From CAJWKT01 sp964465375 (GTDB lineage Bacteria; Pseudomonadota; Gammaproteobacteria; Steroidobacterales; Rariloculaceae): a stretch of DNA of 64,000 bases. This document shows, piece after piece, positions 43,888-51,607 of this stretch (position 1 is the stretch's first letter; every line of letters begins with the position of its first letter). The DNA is taken from NCBI GenBank assembly GCA_964465375.1, contig CAYXIJ010000009.1, forward strand, positions 11,639 to 75,638, given 5' to 3'. Below the pieces are notes generated by a model. It was not told the DNA's origin. It saw nothing but the letters and a program-made list of their open reading frames with translations, and did no database searches. The position numbers and the translations under genes were made by a program.

Positions 43888-45567
43888 CTATCGCGCGAAC
43901 TCGGGAGAAGATGCGATCAAGTAGATTGCTGTAGCTGCCCGCTCTTCGGCATTTGATTCAGGAATTTGCTCAAGTAGTATCCCAATCTGGGATCTAAGTG
44001 TGTTGGAGATATTCCCCGCTAAGAGTTTATCTGCAACTTTACTGATAAGGGTTGTTGTGTTTCCAGCCAATAAGATTTCTTCATCAATATTGATATAAAC
44101 ATCACGATTTTTAAGGCCTGGAGTTTGGGAATTTAACAGGAAAATTTGCGAAAAAAGAAAATTTGTGAGGTGTGTATTCTGATATTCGGTAGCAATTTGG
44201 AATTCAGGAGCTACAAATTCAGAGTTCTGAATTGTGCCAGAAGGTGCATAGAAGGGGCTAAAAAAATTAAAAACCGATGGAGACTGCAGGGGCCCTTGGC
44301 CGAAAACAATGTAAGGCTCCCTTGCGCTCAAAGAATTCGCACAGCTGCCGCCACTGTAGCAATAGTAAAATCTGTAATCATCATTAGGTGTTTCTGCGTT
44401 GTAGGCACGCCAAAGTTGAGTTACGCGTAAGAGTGGTTCCTTTAGCTTTCCTGAGACATTAGTTTCCGACAAGGGACGCGCCTCGACGTCTAGTAGTATT
44501 TTTTTAATTACTGCCCCAAGATCGCCCCTGATGCCTTGACCATTATCATTGAAAATACTCGCTATCCGGGCCACGTAGGCAGGCGATGGGTTGCTTGTAA
44601 TGAGTCGCTGTATGAGTTGTTTTGCTATAAATGGCCCAATATTCGAATGCTGAAAAACATTATCAAGTGCACTTTTGAGGTCTTGGGTACCACTTTGACC
44701 AGCTGGTAGGGTAACGCCGTTCAGTAATATTTTGGGTTCTTGGTCATGCTTGCTGCTGTAGAGTTGCATGGCTTTAACTTGGTTAGCATCATCGCGTTTT
44801 GCTTTGCCGAAGCTCGTTGCATCAGCATAGTTCCAGCCAGTGTAAACGTGGGCAAAACCTTCTACAGTTTCCTGGCTAAAGGTAGGAATAGGATTGCCCT
44901 CAGAGTCGAGCTTCTCCGTTCCGTCAATATTGAGTTGCACCAGCCCAATCGTAAAGAGTTGCATCATTTCTCTTGCATAATTTTCATCTGGGCGAATATT
45001 TTTTTTAGGATTTGGTTTTTCGTTGCCCAGCATACTTAAATACACACCCATGGCGGGGTGCAGCGTGACATCCTCTATCAAGTCGCGAAAATTTCCGAAG
45101 GCATTCCTGGAGAGCATGTCGTAGTAATCCGCGAGTGAATAGGTAGCATCCCTGAGTGCCCCGATCTCAGACACGACCATTATTTCTGATAGCGAAAAAG
45201 CAACACGTTGCCGAAGTTGATCCGGTTCTTGGATGGCATTACGAAACCAAATTCCAACGCGTTCATCTTGCAGTTGACGCAGATTATTTGGGCGCTCTAA
45301 GGATTCTAAGTAAGGTAACTGAAGAGAAGGTGGATGCTCTACCTGCTTATCGATCCATCCTTCGAAGCCAAGACTGATAACATCACTAATTTCACTTTCT
45401 GTGGGACCAAAAGTGGTTTGTTCGAGAAATTGAAACGCTTCTGCTCTGGTAGGTTGGGCAGGCGGTGTCGGAGTCAGAGGTGTTGGGGCAGGGGAGGATC
45501 CGCCACCACAGCCTGATAGCACAATAAGTACCGTTAGTGTTAGATAGCCGAACCTTTCTCGGATCAT
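43888..45567 (-). CDS. DUF1800 lipoprotein
   Basis: ATG 45567 gives 559 residues; a TTG at 45585 adds six. The lipobox LSGC follows a single hydrophobic stretch, after which a Gly/Ser/Pro-rich linker leads to the DUF1800 body: AFQFLEQTTFGPTESEI, LRQRVAFSLSEIMVV, NYAREMMQLFTIGLVQLN and GPLQSPSVFNFFSPFYAP near the C-terminus. DUF1800 proteins are large, mostly helical and of unknown function, and consistently partner DUF1501. Both are exported here, suggesting an envelope complex. Confidence 0.87.
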   Translation of the reverse strand: MIRERFGYLTLTVLIVLSGCGGGSSPAPTPLTPTPPAQPTRAEAFQFLEQTTFGPTESEISDVISLGFEGWIDKQVEHPPSLQLPYLESLERPNNLRQLQDERVGIWFRNAIQEPDQLRQRVAFSLSEIMVVSEIGALRDATYSLADYYDMLSRNAFGNFRDLIEDVTLHPAMGVYLSMLGNEKPNPKKNIRPDENYAREMMQLFTIGLVQLNIDGTEKLDSEGNPIPTFSQETVEGFAHVYTGWNYADATSFGKAKRDDANQVKAMQLYSSKHDQEPKILLNGVTLPAGQSGTQDLKSALDNVFQHSNIGPFIAKQLIQRLITSNPSPAYVARIASIFNDNGQGIRGDLGAVIKKILLDVEARPLSETNVSGKLKEPLLRVTQLWRAYNAETPNDDYRFYYCYSGGSCANSLSAREPYIVFGQGPLQSPSVFNFFSPFYAPSGTIQNSEFVAPEFQIATEYQNTHLTNFLFSQIFLLNSQTPGLKNRDVYINIDEEILLAGNTTTLISKVADKLLAGNISNTLRSQIGILLEQIPESNAEERAATAIYLIASSPEFAR

Positions 45568-45781
45568 TTTAAGAATGGCAGCCAAATGAGCTGAGCGGAA
45601 AAATAATTAAAATCAAATATGAAAAAACGCTACCCACCCCTCATTTAACAATTACTAAAGTGCTTGATAGGAGCATATAATAATGAGTATAAACATCCCT
45701 TCGTTTGGAAGAAACTGAGTTTTATAATTGCGAAGATTGAATAAAACAAGATTGGGATCCAAGAACTGAGATTAATTTTAG

Positions 45782-46708
45782 ATGCAGTCCATTGTTATGG
45801 TTCGTTTTCTTGTTATTTTCTCTGTGTTTCTATCAGTGTCCTGTGATGTAACTGAAACTCAGAATGAATTACGGATTGGCACAGCAAGCTTGGGTGGCGC
45901 GTATTACCCTATCGGCCAAGGTATTTCCAGCTTGGTAACGCAGTATGCTGAGGGTGTATCCATGGTGCCAGTAGTAACCCGAGGGGCAATTGCGAACCCC
46001 CGTCTTCTGGCTACTCATGATATTGAGATGGGGCTTACGAATGCTGACTTAGCATACTTTGCTTACCAGGGGACGGATCCATACAGCGAACCATTGAATG
46101 TGGTTGTGGCGGGTGTTTTGCATCCGAGTGTACTTCATTTGGTTGCCTTAGCTGAGTCCAGTATTGAATCGTTTGATCAACTTAGAGGAAAGCGTGTTGC
46201 TTTGGGGCCAGCCGGGGGGCCAACTGTGGCGCTTGCCCAGTTGTTGCTCCAGGCTTACGGTATGTCTATCAATGACATTGTCCCGAGTTTCTTGTCCTAT
46301 ACGGACAGCTTCAGTCAATTGGGTGACAGGAACGTTGACGCTGCTTTTGCGTTATCAGGTTATCCGGCAGGCGCAGTCCTCCAGACCCGTGCAACCCAGC
46401 GTATTTCATTTATTGAGATCCACCCTGAGGTATTAGAAGAAATTATCGGAGCCAATCCGTATTACTATGCGGTAGACATTCCGGAAGATACTTATGGGAT
46501 GCAGGCAACTATGTTGGCAGTAAACAATGTATTGATTGTCCGTGACGACGAGCCCGAAGAACTCGTATATCGTCTTGTTGAGGCAATCTATGGAAATCTT
46601 TCGGAATTCGCTCAAGATATCGCAATCGCTAAACAGATTGACATTTCCCAGACAAGTGAGCTGCAGATCCCCCTGCATGATGGCGCTGCACGCTACTTCA
46701 GGCAGTAG
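45782..46708 (+). CDS. TAXI-family TRAP solute-binding protein
   Basis: A 308-residue binding protein with a lipoprotein-like signal (SVSC, Cys21). The TAXI family is seen from LRIGTASLGGAYYPIGQGIS, TRGAIANPRLLATHDIEMGLTNADLAYFAYQG and LRGKRVALGPAGGPTVALAQLLL. Relatives bind glutamate or other amino and organic acids. It starts an operon with the fused TRAP permease 11 bases on, and three small exported proteins follow. A TATAAT hexamer at 45676-45681 lies about 100 bases before the start; its -35 match is poor. A second ATG at 45797 is a possible start. Confidence 0.86.
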   Translation: MQSIVMVRFLVIFSVFLSVSCDVTETQNELRIGTASLGGAYYPIGQGISSLVTQYAEGVSMVPVVTRGAIANPRLLATHDIEMGLTNADLAYFAYQGTDPYSEPLNVVVAGVLHPSVLHLVALAESSIESFDQLRGKRVALGPAGGPTVALAQLLLQAYGMSINDIVPSFLSYTDSFSQLGDRNVDAAFALSGYPAGAVLQTRATQRISFIEIHPEVLEEIIGANPYYYAVDIPEDTYGMQATMLAVNNVLIVRDDEPEELVYRLVEAIYGNLSEFAQDIAIAKQIDISQTSELQIPLHDGAARYFRQ

Positions 46709-46719
46709 CCAACTCACCA

Positions 46720-48600
46720 ATGATTAAATTTTTTTCCGACAAGGCAAGGGAGCGCCTGATAAGTATTCTGGCCTTTATTTTGGGTCTCTTTCATCTTCTA
46801 AGCGTATCGGGAGTCTTGGTATTATCGACAATGGTTGTGCGAGTTTTTCATCTTACGCTGATATTGGGATTGATTTTTTTGGCTCCTATCAGCCATGATT
46901 CCAAGTATTGGAATTTACGCTTTATTGTGGCAGTTGGTTTGTGCCTTCTTGCATTTTGTACTGGCACCTATTTACTGATTCGATGGGAAGCAGTAGCACT
47001 TAGCGGAGGGGTTACGACCTGGCTTGACATCGTTGTTGGCTCATTGATTTTATTATTGGTGTTTGAAGCCACTCGGCGCAGTGTAGGAAAAGCTCTCGCT
47101 CTAATTGCGCTAATTTTTCTTGCGTACCCATTTATTAGTCCAGTTCTTCCGGGGTTATTTTTTGGAAGGGGGGTTCGTTTTGAAAACTTAGTGTCCTTTT
47201 TATCTTTTTCAGGCCAGGGAATTTTTGGTATACCGGTAGGTGTTGCTTCAACCTACATTATTTTGTTTACGATCTTTGGGGCTTTTTTAAGGGAATTTGG
47301 AGCGGGAGATTTTTTCTTTAAATTTTCGAGCTCTATTATGCAAGGTTTTCGTGCTGCCTCTGCAAAGACAGCAGTGCTTTTCAGTACCTTACTGGGAATG
47401 ATATCTGGGTCAGCTGCGGGTAATGTGGCTGTAACCGGCTCTTTCACAATTCCACTGATGAGACGCGAAGGTTACCAATCCCATCAAGCTGGAGCCATTG
47501 AGGCTGTAGTTTCTACAGGAGGGCAGATTATGCCACCGGTGATGGGAGCTGCTGCCTTCATTATGGCAGAGATTGTTGGCATACCGTATGTGAGTGTTAT
47601 GAAGGCTGCGGTGGTGCCCGCCCTGCTTTTTTTCTGTTCCCTTTTGTTTGTGGTGCACTTACAGGCAATCAAAAGTGGGATAGAGCCGCGCGCGAAATCT
47701 GCGGAAAAGGGAAATTCCCTTAATAATAATTTGCGTGAGGGCGCACCATTTTTTGTTCCCTTTTTTACGCTAGTAGCACTCATGATTATGGGCTATTCAC
47801 CGGTGAAGGCTTCTTTTTACGCTATTGTTATTCTTGTCATTATCCATCTCTGCATTACCCGTGAATTTTCCAGAGCATTTTTAGACAAGACAGCGAGGGC
47901 TATCACTAATGGGGTAAGGGCAGCAATTCCGATTTCTGCTGCATGTGCAGCTGCCGGTGTCATTTCGGCAATATTATCCATGACTGGCCTCGGCTCTAAA
48001 TTATCAGCATCCATCATTTCTCTTTCAGGCGGTGTGCCAATCATTGCGTTGTTATTGACCATGTTGACGGCCATCGTGCTTGGCATGGGCTTGCCCACTA
48101 CCGCCGCTTACTTAATTCTGGCAACAGTGGTAGCCCCAGCTCTTGCAGATCTTGGGGTTCCCTTGCTGACAGCTCATATGTTTGTGTTTTTTTTCGGATG
48201 TGTTTCAACCATTACACCCCCGGTTGCATTAGCTTCCTACGTAGCGGCCGGTGTGGCGCGTGCAGATATTAATCAGGTTGGGTGGACGGCGTTCCGTTAC
48301 GGATCGGTTTGTTATCTTTTGCCATTCGCGTTCTTTTTTGGCCCAGGATTGCTTGCTCAGGGTTCGGCTTGGGAGGTCAGTTTGAGTGTTGGTACAGGGA
48401 TAGTAGGGGTATATTTTCTCGCGACAACCATTGTAGGTTACCTTGCTGTGCCCTTGTCTCTGTGGGCCAGGCTGTTAGTTGCGGTTGCAGGAATCTTGCT
48501 GTTAAGTCAGGGTCTTATCACAGATCTAATAGGTCTACTCGTAGGATTTTTTGTGGTATTTGTTAGCCGATCATGGAAAAATGCACAAGGCGCGCCTTAA
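46720..48600 (+). CDS. TRAP permease, fused DctQ-DctM type (TAXI-associated)
   Basis: A 626-residue polytopic protein. The N-terminal part holds the small-subunit-like helices, followed by the large DctM-like part with GMISGSAAGNVAVTGSFTIPLM, STGGQIMPPVMGAAAFIMAE, VLGMGLPTTAAYLILATVVAPAL and FFFGCVSTITPPVALASYVAAG. These are typical of the 4TM/12TM fused permeases that work with TAXI binding proteins and sodium. It directly follows its binding-protein gene and is separated by three bases from the next gene, so five genes (45782-50758) probably form one operon. Confidence 0.88.
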   Translation: MIKFFSDKARERLISILAFILGLFHLLSVSGVLVLSTMVVRVFHLTLILGLIFLAPISHDSKYWNLRFIVAVGLCLLAFCTGTYLLIRWEAVALSGGVTTWLDIVVGSLILLLVFEATRRSVGKALALIALIFLAYPFISPVLPGLFFGRGVRFENLVSFLSFSGQGIFGIPVGVASTYIILFTIFGAFLREFGAGDFFFKFSSSIMQGFRAASAKTAVLFSTLLGMISGSAAGNVAVTGSFTIPLMRREGYQSHQAGAIEAVVSTGGQIMPPVMGAAAFIMAEIVGIPYVSVMKAAVVPALLFFCSLLFVVHLQAIKSGIEPRAKSAEKGNSLNNNLREGAPFFVPFFTLVALMIMGYSPVKASFYAIVILVIIHLCITREFSRAFLDKTARAITNGVRAAIPISAACAAAGVISAILSMTGLGSKLSASIISLSGGVPIIALLLTMLTAIVLGMGLPTTAAYLILATVVAPALADLGVPLLTAHMFVFFFGCVSTITPPVALASYVAAGVARADINQVGWTAFRYGSVCYLLPFAFFFGPGLLAQGSAWEVSLSVGTGIVGVYFLATTIVGYLAVPLSLWARLLVAVAGILLLSQGLITDLIGLLVGFFVVFVSRSWKNAQGAP

Positions 48601-48603
48601 TTT

Positions 48604-49326
48604 ATGAATCAGAAAATTATTAGAAATATTGGTTGGATCTGGGCCGCGGTTCAGTCAGTTTTTTTTGTTCAGGTAGCCTTTAGTCAGGTGCCGGACCTCG
48701 CAGGCGTTTGGTGGCATGGGGCGCCAGTTCCGCCGTTACCGGACGCCGCCCAGCCCCCGTTTGTGAGTGGAATAGATATCGGGCCAGGAAGTGGAGGGGG
48801 CATGGGTATCTCTGCAGAGTCTCTTTTTCTGACGAATTTTGGACAGGAACGAATGGCTAATTTTGACCCTGCTGATGACCCAGCTGTGCGCTGTGAACAG
48901 CCTGGGCTTGTAAGGCAAATCTTGAGTCCCTACCCCATCCGGATTGAGCAGGATGAAGGTCAGGTAGTGATTGTGTATGAAGAGTGGGCTATCACCAGAA
49001 GGTTTTTATTGAATGGCGAAAATACATCAATAGCTACTCCACTGACGCCTATGGGTTATCCCTTAGCTTATGTTGAGGATTCGAAGCTAGTGGTCGAAAC
49101 CACCCATCTTTCAGAGGGACTCAATATGTCTCGGCAGTTTTTTTGGACTAGCGAGTCTGCTAGTACGATCGAGTATTACTATCTCAATACAAGAAGCCAG
49201 TTGGTGATGGACTTGATTGTTACAGATCCAGTAATGCTGTCCAAGCCATGGGTTGTACAAAAAATTTGGAATCCATACGATGGTCAGTTACTGGGCTTCG
49301 AATGCATCCTCCGTGAGCGCCCTTAA
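48604..49326 (+). CDS. Exported PDLAGVW-domain protein, unknown function
   Basis: A 240-residue protein with a signal peptide ending near FSQ28 and PDLAGVWW at 30-37. The layout follows the domain at 37083: a Cys-containing segment (VRCEQPGLVRQILSPYPI), IEQDEGQVVIVYEEW, then PLTPMGYPLAYVEDSKLVVETT, where the GHSIG motif has become GYPLA, and a Cys close to the C-terminus (GFECILRERP). The changed motif suggests a diverged copy. It follows the TRAP permease by three bases and precedes the DUF6152 fusion by 15. No function is assigned. Confidence 0.68.
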   Translation: MNQKIIRNIGWIWAAVQSVFFVQVAFSQVPDLAGVWWHGAPVPPLPDAAQPPFVSGIDIGPGSGGGMGISAESLFLTNFGQERMANFDPADDPAVRCEQPGLVRQILSPYPIRIEQDEGQVVIVYEEWAITRRFLLNGENTSIATPLTPMGYPLAYVEDSKLVVETTHLSEGLNMSRQFFWTSESASTIEYYYLNTRSQLVMDLIVTDPVMLSKPWVVQKIWNPYDGQLLGFECILRERP

Positions 49327-49341
49327 GGAAAAAATAAAGTT

Positions 49342-50373
49342 ATGAAGGTTTTTAGCTATAAGATTTTAGCGGTTGGCCTTGTTTTGGTGATCGATACAAC
49401 AAGTGCGCACCATTCCAATGCTCCGCACTATGATCGGGACAAGCCGATTATGATCGAAGGTATAGTTACAGAATTCGAGTTTGTGAATCCCCATGCGTTT
49501 CTTCACATTCAAGTGACGGAGGGGGATGGTAAATCAGCAGTTTGGTCGTGTGAGATGCAAACAGCAAACACTTTACGGCGTTTGGGGTGGACCGAAAGCA
49601 CTTTCACCGTGGGTCAGGATATTTCCGTGATGGGGATTGCAGCACGGCGAGACCCCCTGGGCTGTTCTTTTGATTCTGGCGTATTAGCTGATGGGACTGT
49701 CATTGATCGGAGAGGAAGGATCGCAGAGCCTTTCATTGATGACCTTGATCAGCGATTTGCTATTTTAGCTGATGGTACTCCGAATCTTGCGGGCCCTTGG
49801 GTTAGAGATAGGAGCCGGGGACAGCGGGGCCCTGGCCCCGGATCCCGACTGCCCGGGACAGAGCTTTTAACTGTGGCAGGGCTTGAAGCGCAGGCAACCT
49901 ACGATGATCGATTTAATGATCCATCCTTTGAATGCAGCGCAGCCAGCATCACACGTGCTTGGAGTGAGCCAGGCACGCCCACAGAGATTGATCAATTTGA
50001 AGATCGTATTGTAATCCGGCATGAGTACATGGATACGGCCAGGGAAGTGTATTTGGCGCGCGAGCATCCAGAGGGTTTAGTGCCGCGTATGTATGGCCAC
50101 TCGGTAGGGTGGTATGAGGACTCTACATTAGTAATTGATACCATAGGCTTTATTCCTGGCGTTCTGACTCCCCACCCCGGGATACTTCACAGTGATGCGT
50201 TACACACCGTGGAGCGCTTAACACTGAACCGGGAGGAAAAAATGCTTGAACTTGAGTGGGTAGCAGAAGATGCCAAGTACTTTAAGAGTGTTTTGACTGG
50301 GGCAAGTTTTTATGGGCCGGCGCCTTACAGGGTAGATGTATACGGCTGTACCCCGGAAAGAGCTAATCGCTGA
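49342..50373 (+). CDS. Fusion of DUF6152 with a PNLAGPW/GHSVG domain, exported
   Basis: A 343-residue protein combining two domains that are separate genes at 37083 and 37863. The signal peptide ends TSA, exposing HHS (23-25) at the mature N-terminus, and DUF6152 runs to about residue 115 (IMIEGIVTEFEFVNPHAFLHI, LRRLGWTESTFTVG). After a linker, PNLAGPW at 147-153 starts the second domain, with FECSAASITRAWSEP, IDQFEDRIVIRHEY and YGHSVGWYEDSTLVIDT, ending in a Cys (VDVYGCTPE). The fusion implies that the two domains act together. AAGGAAAAAAT lies upstream of the ATG. Confidence 0.78.
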   Translation: MKVFSYKILAVGLVLVIDTTSAHHSNAPHYDRDKPIMIEGIVTEFEFVNPHAFLHIQVTEGDGKSAVWSCEMQTANTLRRLGWTESTFTVGQDISVMGIAARRDPLGCSFDSGVLADGTVIDRRGRIAEPFIDDLDQRFAILADGTPNLAGPWVRDRSRGQRGPGPGSRLPGTELLTVAGLEAQATYDDRFNDPSFECSAASITRAWSEPGTPTEIDQFEDRIVIRHEYMDTAREVYLAREHPEGLVPRMYGHSVGWYEDSTLVIDTIGFIPGVLTPHPGILHSDALHTVERLTLNREEKMLELEWVAEDAKYFKSVLTGASFYGPAPYRVDVYGCTPERANR

Positions 50374-50383
50374 GGGATTTTTT

Positions 50384-50758
50384 ATGATGCAAAAAAATAT
50401 TGTGGTATTTGGGATTACCGGATTATTTTTAATGGCTGGTATAGCTTGCGCACATCATTCTTTTGCTGCTCACTTTGTAGTTGAAGAGACAGTTATTATA
50501 GAAGGGGTTGTCAAGGAATGGTGGTTTCAGAACCCACATACCCGAATCTATCTTGATGTAATTAATGATGAAGGTGAGATTACGGAATGGATGGCCGAAG
50601 GAAGTGGCCCAAATGTCTTAGCCCGGCGTGGCTGGACGAAGGAGACAATCAAGGTTGGCACCTTTCTTACAATTTCGGGTAATCCTGCCCGGAATGAATC
50701 CAATTCACTTCACTATCAGAGCATTAAAACGGCCAATGGAAAAGAATTTGCCCCGTAG
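50384..50758 (+). CDS. DUF6152-family exported protein
   Basis: ATG 50384 lies six bases after GAGGGA (50372-50377), giving 124 residues. The signal peptide ends ACA, so the mature protein would start HHSFAAHF. The domain continues with IIEGVVKEWWFQNPHTRIYLDV, EWMAEGSGPNVLARRGWTKE and VGTFLTISGNPARNES, clear DUF6152 features. It is the last gene of the TAXI-TRAP operon and is convergent with the VOC gene. Confidence 0.82.
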   Translation: MMQKNIVVFGITGLFLMAGIACAHHSFAAHFVVEETVIIEGVVKEWWFQNPHTRIYLDVINDEGEITEWMAEGSGPNVLARRGWTKETIKVGTFLTISGNPARNESNSLHYQSIKTANGKEFAP

Positions 50759-50789
50759 AGGGCCGCTTTAAGGTCAGGCGCGATCCCTT

Positions 50790-51584
50790 CTATCGTGCCT
50801 CGGCGATTTCGACGTGGATTCCGCCTGCGCCTTCAAGGAATATAAGGTCCGAGCCCGGCGGATTTGGTCGCCGTAGATAGGCTTCATATCCTGAGGCTTC
50901 CAGTAACACAGTAAATTCATCAAGATCGGCAACCCGAAAGCCTATGTGATCTGCTGTGCGGTACCTGCTGGGAGCTGTTGGCTCTTCTGATCTCGAGATA
51001 TGTACCCAAACATTACCGTAAAGAATCGTGTGAAAGTTGCCCCTTCCTCGTTCCGGGATATCCTGGCCACCAAAAACATCAAGGAACCAGTCCCGCATCT
51101 CATCGGGCTCAGTTGTCATCATGTGCACGTGATTGATGCCTAGATATTGGGGATCCTCAAGCAACTCGAAGCGTATTCCCCATGGGTCCACGATAAAGGC
51201 AATGGTCTGGGCTGTTGTGCCCCGCCGTGGCTCCTCCTCGATCGTAGCGCCCATCTTTCGGGCTGTTTCGACTGTAGTCCGTACATCTGCAACACCAATG
51301 CCAATATGATTGAAGACACCACCGGTGCTCGGTAGTGCACCACCTTCATTATCCATGGTCCCTATAAACCCATTGTGATAGCGGATCGCGGCCCCAGGCC
51401 CGATGTCACGTAGTTCGCCACCAAAAACAGCGTGATACCAGTTACCCGCTTCTGCCGTATCGGGAACTCGTAAATGTACGTGCGTAAAGACATTTTGCGC
51501 CGCCCCAAAATTTGGAGCTAGAAAAACACCAACGATTACAAGACCTAGCCATCCGAATAACTTGAAATGTTTCTGACCAAACAT
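50790..51584 (-). CDS. Exported VOC (glyoxalase/dioxygenase fold) protein with two modules
   Basis: A 264-residue protein with a signal peptide ending near FGAAQ. Two vicinal-oxygen-chelate modules follow: the first with THVHLRVPD and FIVDPWGIRFELLED, the second with INHVHMMTTEP and GGIHVEIAEA. Each has the His and Glu positions used for divalent metal in the family. VOC enzymes include glyoxalases, extradiol dioxygenases and epimerases, most of them cytoplasmic, so an exported one is unusual. It follows the fused TRAP permease gene by 23 bases and is the last gene of a minus-strand operon that begins at 56349. Confidence 0.83.
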   Translation of the reverse strand: MFGQKHFKLFGWLGLVIVGVFLAPNFGAAQNVFTHVHLRVPDTAEAGNWYHAVFGGELRDIGPGAAIRYHNGFIGTMDNEGGALPSTGGVFNHIGIGVADVRTTVETARKMGATIEEEPRRGTTAQTIAFIVDPWGIRFELLEDPQYLGINHVHMMTTEPDEMRDWFLDVFGGQDIPERGRGNFHTILYGNVWVHISRSEEPTAPSRYRTADHIGFRVADLDEFTVLLEASGYEAYLRRPNPPGSDLIFLEGAGGIHVEIAEAR

Positions 51585-51607
51585 TGTTCTGCCCCTATTG
51601 ATGCAAA

